In this document: one piece after another, positions 57,484 to 64,000 of the stretch
How the letters are laid out: each line of letters starts with the position of its first letter
Numbering within the stretch: position 1 is the first letter of the stretch
The notes under the pieces: generated by a model
The model's database searches: none
What the model was told of the DNA's origin: nothing
What the model saw: only the letters and a program-made list of their open reading frames with translations
From: Methylophilaceae bacterium LSUCC0717
Lineage (GTDB): Bacteria; Pseudomonadota; Gammaproteobacteria; Burkholderiales; Methylophilaceae
Length of the DNA stretch: 64,000 bases
Assembly (NCBI GenBank): GCA_024919195.1
Contig: CP103436.1
Span: forward strand, 434,001 to 498,000
Reading direction: 5' to 3'
Position numbers and translations under genes: made by a program

Positions 57484-58029
57484 TTTTTCTCCCTAAAAAC
57501 TACAAAAATAATACACATACTTCGTAAAATTTGACAACCCCTTTTTTTAAAAAAGAGGTTTTAATAAGAAAAAAAAATCAAAAAAAAGGATTGACTTATG
57601 CACACCTTTGCACATCATCCTATTTTTCACTAATTTTTCTGAATCATGCCATATATAAATCAAAGACTTAATTATAAGTTACTGATTTTATTGATATTTT
57701 TTTTGATTAAAAATTAATCAATTTTATAAATCGCTATAAAAAAAAGGGGATTTAAACTAATTTTCAGGGTTTATACACAATTTTATCCACAGATAATGTG
57801 GAAAAAATATAATAATTTTTGAACTTATTTCAATGCACTATTATTGAGCAATTCTCTAAGTATTTGATTGGCATAAATTTTTACAATTTTGTTACAAATT
57901 ACCCCTTCATTTTTGTATATTTTAGGAGTAACTTGAAGATGTGGGTCTAATAAATCCATAGAAAAGGAGATGTAAATTTAGTAACAAATTCTATTTTAAA
58001 TATACAACGTATTAATTGAAGGAGTTTTA
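57484..58029. other. AT-rich spacer with DnaA-box-like sites
   Basis: About 546 bases without a convincing gene. DnaA-type 9-mers: TTATGCACA (57596-57604), CTTTGCACA (57606-57614, one mismatch to TTWTNCACA), TTATACACA (57771-57779), TTATCCACA (57783-57791), and TTTTCCACA on the minus strand (57797-57805). A-runs and T-runs abound, and a potential hairpin AACCCCTTTTTTT/AAAAAAGAGGTT lies at about 57536-57560. Promoters for the flanking genes must lie here but none is clear. Confidence 0.5.
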
Positions 58030-58185
58030 ATGAATTTACAACATTTACAATCAAGACATAAAGAATTAAGTGAAAAAATCGTTGATGCTTATCAACATTA
58101 CCTATCAGATAACGTGATTACCAAACTGAAGAAAGAAAGATTGAGAATAAAAACATTAATTATTAATGAGTTGAATAATACATAG
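58030..58185 (+). CDS. YdcH/DUF465-like small protein
   Basis: A 51-residue protein, ATG with AAGGAG (58019-58024) five bases before. It reads 'LQSRHKELSEKIVDAYQHYL' then 'KLKKERLRIKTLIINEL', the two-helix coiled-coil layout with KKERLRIKD-like motif of DUF465. Function unknown. Followed by an intrinsic terminator. Confidence 0.8.
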   Translation: MNLQHLQSRHKELSEKIVDAYQHYLSDNVITKLKKERLRIKTLIINELNNT

Positions 58186-58210
58186 CTAAGAAAAACTCAG
58201 TAATTGATAA

Positions 58211-58237
58211 AAAAACCAGCTTAGGCTGGTTTTTTTA
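58211..58237 (+). terminator. Intrinsic terminator after DUF465 gene
   Basis: Stem ACCAGC (58215-58220) / GCTGGT (58225-58230), loop TTAG, flanked by A-run and T-run. Confidence 0.9.
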
Positions 58238-58274
58238 TATCTAAAAGATTCATGATGGAATGTAATTCCTTAGT

Positions 58275-58280
58275 TATAAT
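58275..58280 (+). promoter_or_regulatory. -10 element just before gmhA
   Basis: Perfect TATAAT seven bases before the gmhA ATG at 58288. The transcript would start at or within a base or so of the ATG, so translation may be leaderless. No convincing -35. Confidence 0.4.
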
Positions 58281-58287
58281 AGGGTTT

Positions 58288-58860
58288 ATGAACGAAATCA
58301 TTAAAAAACACCTCGACGAACATCAAACTGTATTATCCACCCTTGAGTCTTTAGCTCCTCAAATCGAAACAGTGGCTAAACAGATGATTCAAGCCTTACA
58401 GAATGGCAACACCATCTTCTGGTGCGGGAATGGCGGCAGTGCCTCAGACGCACAACACCTAGCAGGCGAGTTAGTTGGTCGTTTCGTTGGGGATCGGAAA
58501 GCCCTCAAATCGATATCACTGAATGCAGACTCGGCGGTCATGACTTGTATTGTGAATGACTATGGCTATGAACACATCTTTTCACGCCAGGTGGAGGGTT
58601 TAGGAGTTGAGGGTGATGTATTAGTGGGTATCACTACTTCGGGTAACAGTCAGAATGTGTTAAACGCTCTGGCAGTCGCTAACCAAAAACAGATGACCAC
58701 GATTGGCTTATTGGGCAAGGGTGGGGGCAAAGCATCATCTTTGGTTAATGAGGCGATTGTGATTGACTCCAACACCACCGCACGCATCCAGGAGATGCAT
58801 ATCACCATCGGTCATATTTTGTGTGACCTCATTGAAGAAGGATTACAGTTAAAAGCATGA
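58288..58860 (+). CDS. gmhA: Phosphoheptose isomerase (GmhA/SIS domain)
   Basis: A 190-residue SIS-domain isomerase converting sedoheptulose 7-phosphate to D-glycero-manno-heptose 7-phosphate for LPS core. Seen: '[23 protein letters not shown]', '[15 protein letters not shown]', '[20 protein letters not shown]'. ATG 58288 chosen over 58252 since it gives the family N-terminus. Its stop overlaps rfbB (ATGA). GC is well above the region's (33 of 60 on bases 58441-58500). Confidence 0.92.
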   Translation: MNEIIKKHLDEHQTVLSTLESLAPQIETVAKQMIQALQNGNTIFWCGNGGSASDAQHLAGELVGRFVGDRKALKSISLNADSAVMTCIVNDYGYEHIFSRQVEGLGVEGDVLVGITTSGNSQNVLNALAVANQKQMTTIGLLGKGGGKASSLVNEAIVIDSNTTARIQEMHITIGHILCDLIEEGLQLKA

Positions 58861-59915
58861 GTATTATCGTCACCGGCGCGGCCGGCTTTATCGGCTCCAA
58901 TTTTGTCCTGAATTGGCTAAATAACAATAACGAAAAGGTGATCGCTCTAGATAAGTTGACCTACGCTGGTAACCTTGAGAATTTAAAGTCTGTCGAATCA
59001 AACCCTAATTATGTTTTTGTGAAGGGAGACATTGGCGACTCTAAACTCACTGCTAAATTATTACTGGAACATCAGCCCAGAGCGATTGTGAACTTTGCCG
59101 CGGAGAGCCACGTGGACCGATCGATTCATGGACCCGATGACTTTATGCAGACCAACATTATCGGCACCTATCGGTTATTAGAAGAGGCCCGTTCTTTCTT
59201 CAATACATTGAGCGATGATGAAAAAAAACAATTCCGATTTTTGCATGTGTCCACCGACGAAGTGTACGGCACTTTAAGTTCAACCGACCCAGCGTTTAAA
59301 GAAACCAATCAGTACGAACCCAATAGTCCTTACAGTGCCTCCAAGGCGGCATCAGACCACCTGGTCCGTGCCTGGCACCATACTTACGGGTTGCCTGTGT
59401 TAACCACAAATTGTTCGAACAATTACGGACCCTATCACTTCCCAGAAAAGCTCATCCCTCTCTGTATCTTAAAGGCCCTGCAGGGCCAAGATCTACCGAT
59501 CTATGGCGACGGGCAACAGATTCGAGATTGGCTCTATGTGGTCGACCACTGCAAGGGCATTGCGACCGTGTTGGAGAGGGGTGGTGTGGGTGAGACTTAC
59601 AACATCGGTGGCTGGAATGAGAAGGCGAATCTGGAGGTGGTAAATACATTATGTGATTTATTAGACGAGCTTAAACCGCGCGAGGATGGCCAGTCTTATA
59701 AAGACCAAATCACCTTTGTTAAAGATAGGCCCGGGCACGATCGACGCTACGCGATTGACGCGACCAAGATTAGTAATGAGCTTGGCTGGAAACCGGAAGA
59801 GACCTTTGAGACCGGGATTCGCAAGACGGTCCAGTGGTACCTCGACAACCAGGACTGGGTCGCCAACGTGCAGTCGGGCGAGTACCAAAATTGGTTAACT
59901 AAAAATTATTCATGA
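58857..59915 (+). CDS. rfbB: dTDP-glucose 4,6-dehydratase
   Basis: A 352-residue extended SDR enzyme, second step of dTDP-rhamnose synthesis. NAD motif '[17 protein letters not shown]', catalytic '[11 protein letters not shown]' and '[15 protein letters not shown]'. Overlaps gmhA and rfbD by four bases each. GC is high for this genome: 39 of 60 on bases 59821-59880. Confidence 0.96.
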   Translation: MSIIVTGAAGFIGSNFVLNWLNNNNEKVIALDKLTYAGNLENLKSVESNPNYVFVKGDIGDSKLTAKLLLEHQPRAIVNFAAESHVDRSIHGPDDFMQTNIIGTYRLLEEARSFFNTLSDDEKKQFRFLHVSTDEVYGTLSSTDPAFKETNQYEPNSPYSASKAASDHLVRAWHHTYGLPVLTTNCSNNYGPYHFPEKLIPLCILKALQGQDLPIYGDGQQIRDWLYVVDHCKGIATVLERGGVGETYNIGGWNEKANLEVVNTLCDLLDELKPREDGQSYKDQITFVKDRPGHDRRYAIDATKISNELGWKPEETFETGIRKTVQWYLDNQDWVANVQSGEYQNWLTKNYS

Positions 59916-60766
59916 AGATCCTCATCACGGGCGTCAACGGTCAGGTGGGGCATGCCTTGATGCAAGAACTCATCAAACATGAATTGATCGGCCTCACCCG
60001 ACAGGACTGTGACCTCACCAACTTAGACCAGATCAGACAAGTGATCGATCAGCACCAACCGGACCTGATTATTAACCCTGCGGCCTATACGAAAGTGGAC
60101 CAAGCGGAGGACGAACCGGAATTGGCATTTCAGATTAATCGGGACGCACCGAGGGTGATGGCAGAGAAGGCTCGTGAATATAATATCCCGTTCATTCACT
60201 TCTCCACCGACTACGTTTTCAATGGTGAGAAAGAAGCAGCTTATGTGGAGGATGAACCCACCCATCCATTGGGGGTGTATGGCCAGTCCAAGTGTGCGGG
60301 CGATGAGGCCATTCAAGAGGTCGGTGGGTTAACTTATATCCTTAGAACCAGCTGGGTGTATTCTAATATTGGTCATAACTTCTACCTCACCATGAAACGA
60401 TTGAGCCAAGAGCGTGACGAATTGAAGGTGGTGGCAGACCAAATAGGTGTCCCAACCTCGAATGTTTTTATAGCTGAACAAATCAAACGCATCATCCCGC
60501 AACTCAATCAAAACAATACCGGGGTCTATCACCTGGTGCCGGATGGATCCTGTTCTTGGTATGAGTTTGCCAAACAAATTATTGGTCATACGAATCCTCA
60601 ATTTCATTTGGAACATTTACATGCGATTCAGACCCATGAGTTCCCAACAAAAACCAAACGACCAGCGAATAGTGTGTTGAGTAATGTTAAAATAAAACAG
60701 GTATTTGATTTAAATTTTAGTGACTGGCAAAGATGTTTAAGCCAAGTCATAGCGGAGGAACAGTAA
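59912..60766 (+). CDS. rfbD: dTDP-4-dehydrorhamnose reductase
   Basis: A 284-residue SDR reductase, last step of dTDP-L-rhamnose synthesis. '[15 protein letters not shown]', '[19 protein letters not shown]', '[12 protein letters not shown]', '[13 protein letters not shown]'. The 3' part (for example 60661-60720, 16 GC of 60) falls back to local base composition. Confidence 0.95.
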   Translation: MKILITGVNGQVGHALMQELIKHELIGLTRQDCDLTNLDQIRQVIDQHQPDLIINPAAYTKVDQAEDEPELAFQINRDAPRVMAEKAREYNIPFIHFSTDYVFNGEKEAAYVEDEPTHPLGVYGQSKCAGDEAIQEVGGLTYILRTSWVYSNIGHNFYLTMKRLSQERDELKVVADQIGVPTSNVFIAEQIKRIIPQLNQNNTGVYHLVPDGSCSWYEFAKQIIGHTNPQFHLEHLHAIQTHEFPTKTKRPANSVLSNVKIKQVFDLNFSDWQRCLSQVIAEEQ

Positions 60767-60767
60767 C

Positions 60768-61640
60768 ATGAATCGGAAGGGCATTATCCTAGCGGGAGGG
60801 TCAGGCACGAGGCTTTACCCGGTCACACAAACTATCTCCAAACAGTTACTCCCAGTCTATGATAAGCCGATGATCTTCTACCCGCTCACTACACTCATGC
60901 TTGGCGGTATGCGCGACATCTTAATCATCTCCACACCTGAAGATACTCCACGTTTTGAGTCACTCTTAGGTGACGGGTCACAGTGGGGTGTGAATTTTAA
61001 GTACAAGGTGCAGCCTAGCCCGGATGGCTTAGCGCAAGCGTTCCTGTTAGGCGAAGAATTTATTGGTGACGATCCGTCTGCTTTAATTCTCGGTGACAAT
61101 ATTTTTTACGGGCACGACCTGCAAGAGTTACTCCAATCAGCTGATCAGCGAGAAGAGGGTGCTACGGTATTTGCTTACCACGTGCATGACCCTGAACGCT
61201 ATGGCGTCGCCGAGTTTGATGACAATAACCAAGTCATCTCATTAGAGGAAAAACCCAGCAAGCCGAAATCGAACTTCGCAGTGACGGGTCTCTATTTTTA
61301 TGACGAGCAAGTCGTGGATTTAACCAAGAGCCTCAAGCCCTCGCCACGCGGTGAGTTGGAAATTACCGACCTGAATAAACTGTACCTATCGCAAAAAAAT
61401 CTCAGCGTCGAGATCATGGACCGCGGTTATGCCTGGCTGGATACCGGCACGCATAACTCATTGCTTGATGCTGGACAATTCATATCCACCATTGAAAATA
61501 GACAAGGTTTAAAGGTCGCCTGTCCGGAAGAAGTCGCTTATCGTCAAGGTTGGATTAGCGCATCCCAGTTGGAAGATTTAGCCAAGCCGTTACTGAAGAA
61601 CCAATACGGTCAGTACCTCATGAAGGTCTTATCTGAATAG
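60768..61640 (+). CDS. rfbA: Glucose-1-phosphate thymidylyltransferase
   Basis: A 290-residue nucleotidyltransferase making dTDP-glucose. '[32 protein letters not shown]' region, 'LGDNIFYG', '[19 protein letters not shown]', '[16 protein letters not shown]'. One base after rfbD. The order rfbB-rfbD-rfbA lacks rfbC. Confidence 0.96.
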   Translation: MNRKGIILAGGSGTRLYPVTQTISKQLLPVYDKPMIFYPLTTLMLGGMRDILIISTPEDTPRFESLLGDGSQWGVNFKYKVQPSPDGLAQAFLLGEEFIGDDPSALILGDNIFYGHDLQELLQSADQREEGATVFAYHVHDPERYGVAEFDDNNQVISLEEKPSKPKSNFAVTGLYFYDEQVVDLTKSLKPSPRGELEITDLNKLYLSQKNLSVEIMDRGYAWLDTGTHNSLLDAGQFISTIENRQGLKVACPEEVAYRQGWISASQLEDLAKPLLKNQYGQYLMKVLSE

Positions 61641-61649
61641 CGTTGAAGA

Positions 61650-62654
61650 ATGACTGACGCGAACACATTTCCACATCCTATTTTAATTACCGGAGGAGCC
61701 GGTTTTTTAGGATCACATATGGTCGCCCTCTGTTTAGAAAAACTAGTCGATGTGGTGGTGATTGATAACTTAAGCAATAGTGACCCCTCGAATTTACAAA
61801 CCTTAGAAAAACATTTCAATGTCACCATCCCCTTTTTTAATATTGATATCCGCGATCAAGACAAATTAAAAGATTTTTTTAATGAGCATCAATTCAGCGC
61901 GGCGATTCATTTTGCCGGATTGAAGTCGGTGTCGGAGTCGGTCGCCAATCCTGATCTCTATCATGACAACAATGTGGTCGGTTCACAGAATGTGATTGAT
62001 TGTATTAAGGAGCAGGGCATTAACAATGTCATCTTCTCATCCAGTGCCACGGTGTACGGCGACCCAGAGTATTTGCCCATTGATGAAGATCACCCGGTTC
62101 AACCCTTTAACCCATACGGTGAAACCAAAGCTCAGGTTGAACAACTTTTTTTACAAGATGATTACTTTAAAACAGCTTCAGTCAAGCTATTGCGATACTT
62201 TAATCCGGTGGGTTCTTATAAAGGCATTGTTGGTGAAAAACCCAACGGCGTGCCTAATAATTTGATGCCATATATTTTAGGAGTGGCTCGAGGAGATTAT
62301 GATCACCTTAATATCCATGGGGATGATTATGAGACTGAAGACGGGACTGGGGTGAGGGATTATATCCATGTGATGGATTTGATTGAGGCACATTGGAGTG
62401 CGTTAATGAATGATAATCCAAGTTGTGAAATTTATAATGTGGGTTGTGGCAAAGGATTTTCTGTGAAAGAAATGGTGAAGGCTTTTGAAGAAGTTAATCA
62501 AGTGAATATTTCGTATCAAATTCAACCTCGACGTGATGGGGATATCGCCAGCTGTTATGCTAAGGTGGATAAAATAAAAAATCATTTAAATTGGTCTGCA
62601 CAGTTAACATTAGAAGATATGTGTCGTGATGCGTGGAGAGTTGAAGTCAAATGA
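61650..62654 (+). CDS. galE: UDP-glucose 4-epimerase (GalE)
   Basis: A 334-residue SDR epimerase of UDP-glucose/galactose type: 'ITGGAGFLGSHMVALCL', 'HFAGLKSVSESVANP', 'SSSATVYGDP', 'YGETKAQVEQLFL', 'LRYFNPVGSY'. UDP-GlcNAc epimerase activity cannot be excluded. GC drops within the gene from 31/60 (61921-61980) to 19/60 (62461-62520). Confidence 0.93.
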   Translation: MTDANTFPHPILITGGAGFLGSHMVALCLEKLVDVVVIDNLSNSDPSNLQTLEKHFNVTIPFFNIDIRDQDKLKDFFNEHQFSAAIHFAGLKSVSESVANPDLYHDNNVVGSQNVIDCIKEQGINNVIFSSSATVYGDPEYLPIDEDHPVQPFNPYGETKAQVEQLFLQDDYFKTASVKLLRYFNPVGSYKGIVGEKPNGVPNNLMPYILGVARGDYDHLNIHGDDYETEDGTGVRDYIHVMDLIEAHWSALMNDNPSCEIYNVGCGKGFSVKEMVKAFEEVNQVNISYQIQPRRDGDIASCYAKVDKIKNHLNWSAQLTLEDMCRDAWRVEVK

Positions 62655-64000
62655 AATTTTTGGATTTAATAAAAAATAAACTTTCATTTTTGCCCGGGAT
62701 GTGGATATTACTATTTATTGTTGCTGCTTGGTCCATATTAAATCAAGGAGGTTCAATTAACAGGGATGGTCTAGGCTATCTCGAGCAAGCAACTTATTTT
62801 ATCAATGGTGAATGGAAGGAAGGATTTTTATTTTATCCATGGCCATTTTTTAGCTTGTTATTAACTATATTATATTTTTTTACTCATTTACCTCTGCAAA
62901 TTTTAGCTCATATAATCTGCCTAATTTTATTTGGTATAGCGGTATATTATTTTCTAAGAATATTACAGTTTATTACAAGAGATAGAGATTCAGTATTTTA
63001 TGGTGGTTTAATTTTAATTTCCTCAATTCCAATAATGGATGACTATGTTGGAATGATTTTAAGAGATCATGGTTTATGGGCTGCGTGCATGGCAGGTACA
63101 TATTTTTACATTATTGATCAAAAAAATCCTACATTACATAACTCATTAAAATGGCAATTTAGTTTTTTTATTGGCGGCTTTTTCAGACCTGAGTCATTCA
63201 TATTCTTAATATTATTACCTCTATGGCATTTTGTAAGCATCAATAAAAAAAACTTATCGATTTTTTTAATTAATTATTTGCTATTAATTTCAATCTTTAT
63301 TGTTTTCTCTCTTTTTGTTATGTTCTCAGATAATGCTTTTGAATTAATTACTAACTCTAGGCTATCTGAAATAATTTATAGACCAGTAACTATTATAGAA
63401 AAACTTTTTAGCCCCATCCCAATAATATCCGAAGATCCAATGCTTAAGATTTTAATTGATAGTCACAAGATATTCATTAGTGTGGTAACCATGTTCTCTA
63501 TAATATTTATTAAATGGTTTTATGCTGTGGGGTATTTAAATTCTTTTATATTTTTATATGGATTATCAATTAAAAAAATAAAGCTCAATCCTGAAATTTA
63601 TAAAAATATTATATTTTTCTTGTTGCTTAGTTTTTTTATTGTTTCTGTAAACACTTACTATGTTTATGTATTATCTAATAGGTATTGGGTTTTTCATCTT
63701 TGGTGGATTTTTTTAATAGTTGTTCCAATTTTTATAAACTTAATTCGTGATGAAGAGACAAGTGGTAAGGTAAGATTTCTAATTTGGGCTGGCATATTTG
63801 TCAGTTTTTTTAATATCATATTCGATAAGGGAGATGATCTTGAAATGATAGTTGCAAATTATGTCAAAACAAATCTAAAAGAATCAGTTGATTTTGGTGA
63901 CTTTGAAAGAATTTCTTATTATATAAATTATGACCCATTTACCTTTAAAGATTATCATCAAATTCAGGACCATAAATACAAGCTGATTAAATCAGAACAA
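62651..64000 (+). CDS. GT-C family membrane glycosyltransferase (partial)
   Basis: Open frame of 450 codons running off the window. ATG overlaps the galE stop (ATGA). It is a polytopic protein with at least nine helices; the first loop 'NRDGLGYLEQATYFINGEW' has the Asp expected for GT-C (ArnT/PMT-like) enzymes, and 'ILRDHGLWAACMAG' follows. Likely transfers a lipid-linked sugar in the polysaccharide pathway; acceptor unknown. AT-rich like the backbone, unlike rfbBDA. Confidence 0.72.
   Translation, partial: MKFLDLIKNKLSFLPGMWILLFIVAAWSILNQGGSINRDGLGYLEQATYFINGEWKEGFLFYPWPFFSLLLTILYFFTHLPLQILAHIICLILFGIAVYYFLRILQFITRDRDSVFYGGLILISSIPIMDDYVGMILRDHGLWAACMAGTYFYIIDQKNPTLHNSLKWQFSFFIGGFFRPESFIFLILLPLWHFVSINKKNLSIFLINYLLLISIFIVFSLFVMFSDNAFELITNSRLSEIIYRPVTIIEKLFSPIPIISEDPMLKILIDSHKIFISVVTMFSIIFIKWFYAVGYLNSFIFLYGLSIKKIKLNPEIYKNIIFFLLLSFFIVSVNTYYVYVLSNRYWVFHLWWIFLIVVPIFINLIRDEETSGKVRFLIWAGIFVSFFNIIFDKGDDLEMIVANYVKTNLKESVDFGDFERISYYINYDPFTFKDYHQIQDHKYKLIKSEQ

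Noticed and set aside
58252-58287. Longer start for gmhA
   Set aside because: Residues before MNEIIKKH do not match the family and lie upstream of the TATAAT.
59411-59898. Open frames inside rfbB on other frames
   Set aside because: Shadow frames of a high-GC coding gene, without family features.

Overview
The window is a dense, low-GC chromosomal segment of a Gram-negative bacterium. Several gene neighbourhoods (dnaE-accA-tilS, ratA-rnfH-guaB-guaA with smpB divergent, a betaproteobacterial-style tmRNA with tag AHDDNYALAA) point to a betaproteobacterium. The short spacers, AT-rich codon use and gene set suggest a streamlined aquatic Methylophilaceae/OM43-like organism. That placement is inference from gene content, not from a marker-gene tree.

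Layout. 1-1.9 kb: start of an ABC exporter (cut by the window edge), translationally coupled to an FMN-binding protein. 2-4.2 kb: DCC-family protein, lipoprotein and a photolyase/cryptochrome. 4.2-15.9 kb: housekeeping genes, including rhlE, rbgA, an hrpA helicase that seems to start at an ATT codon, methyltransferases and tpx. 15.9-21.7 kb: dnaE-accA-tilS. 21.7-27 kb: PepSY protein, TonB-dependent receptor with three identical-architecture operator-like sites upstream, then a NarL-type two-component system. 27-31.2 kb: purT, typA, nitroreductase, greB. 31.2-37.1 kb: reverse-strand operon ratA-rnfH-guaB-guaA-fkbM-membrane hydrolase. 37.1-45 kb: smpB, then a very AT-rich seven-gene membrane/polyprenyl-sugar cluster that looks like a DprE1/DprE2/UbiA polyprenyl-phosphoryl-arabinose route, then ssrA (tmRNA).

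45-46.9 kb: two small islets in tandem at the 3' end of ssrA, each ending in a copy of the ssrA 3' end. The second carries ohrR, a periplasmic truncated globin and a tiny membrane protein. No integrase is present, but arrays of an 11-base GTRTRCCAMTT motif resemble integrase arm sites. This is the best candidate for an undescribed system in the window.

47-58 kb: cupin, outer-membrane protein, oxidoreductase, flippase, metY-type sulfhydrylase, a DnaA-box-rich spacer, a BLUF photoreceptor with PsiE-like and SLC13 proteins, then a reverse-strand lipoprotein-tdh-kbl operon and a second spacer with DnaA-box-like sites. 58.3-64 kb: gmhA-rfbB-rfbD-rfbA-galE and a GT-C membrane protein cut by the window end. 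gmhA to mid-galE has clearly higher GC than its surroundings, suggesting acquired surface-polysaccharide DNA.

Several tiny one-helix membrane protein genes (32-44 codons) lie in the spacers. One has a near-consensus Fur box upstream. No CRISPR array, rRNA or ordinary tRNA gene was seen.
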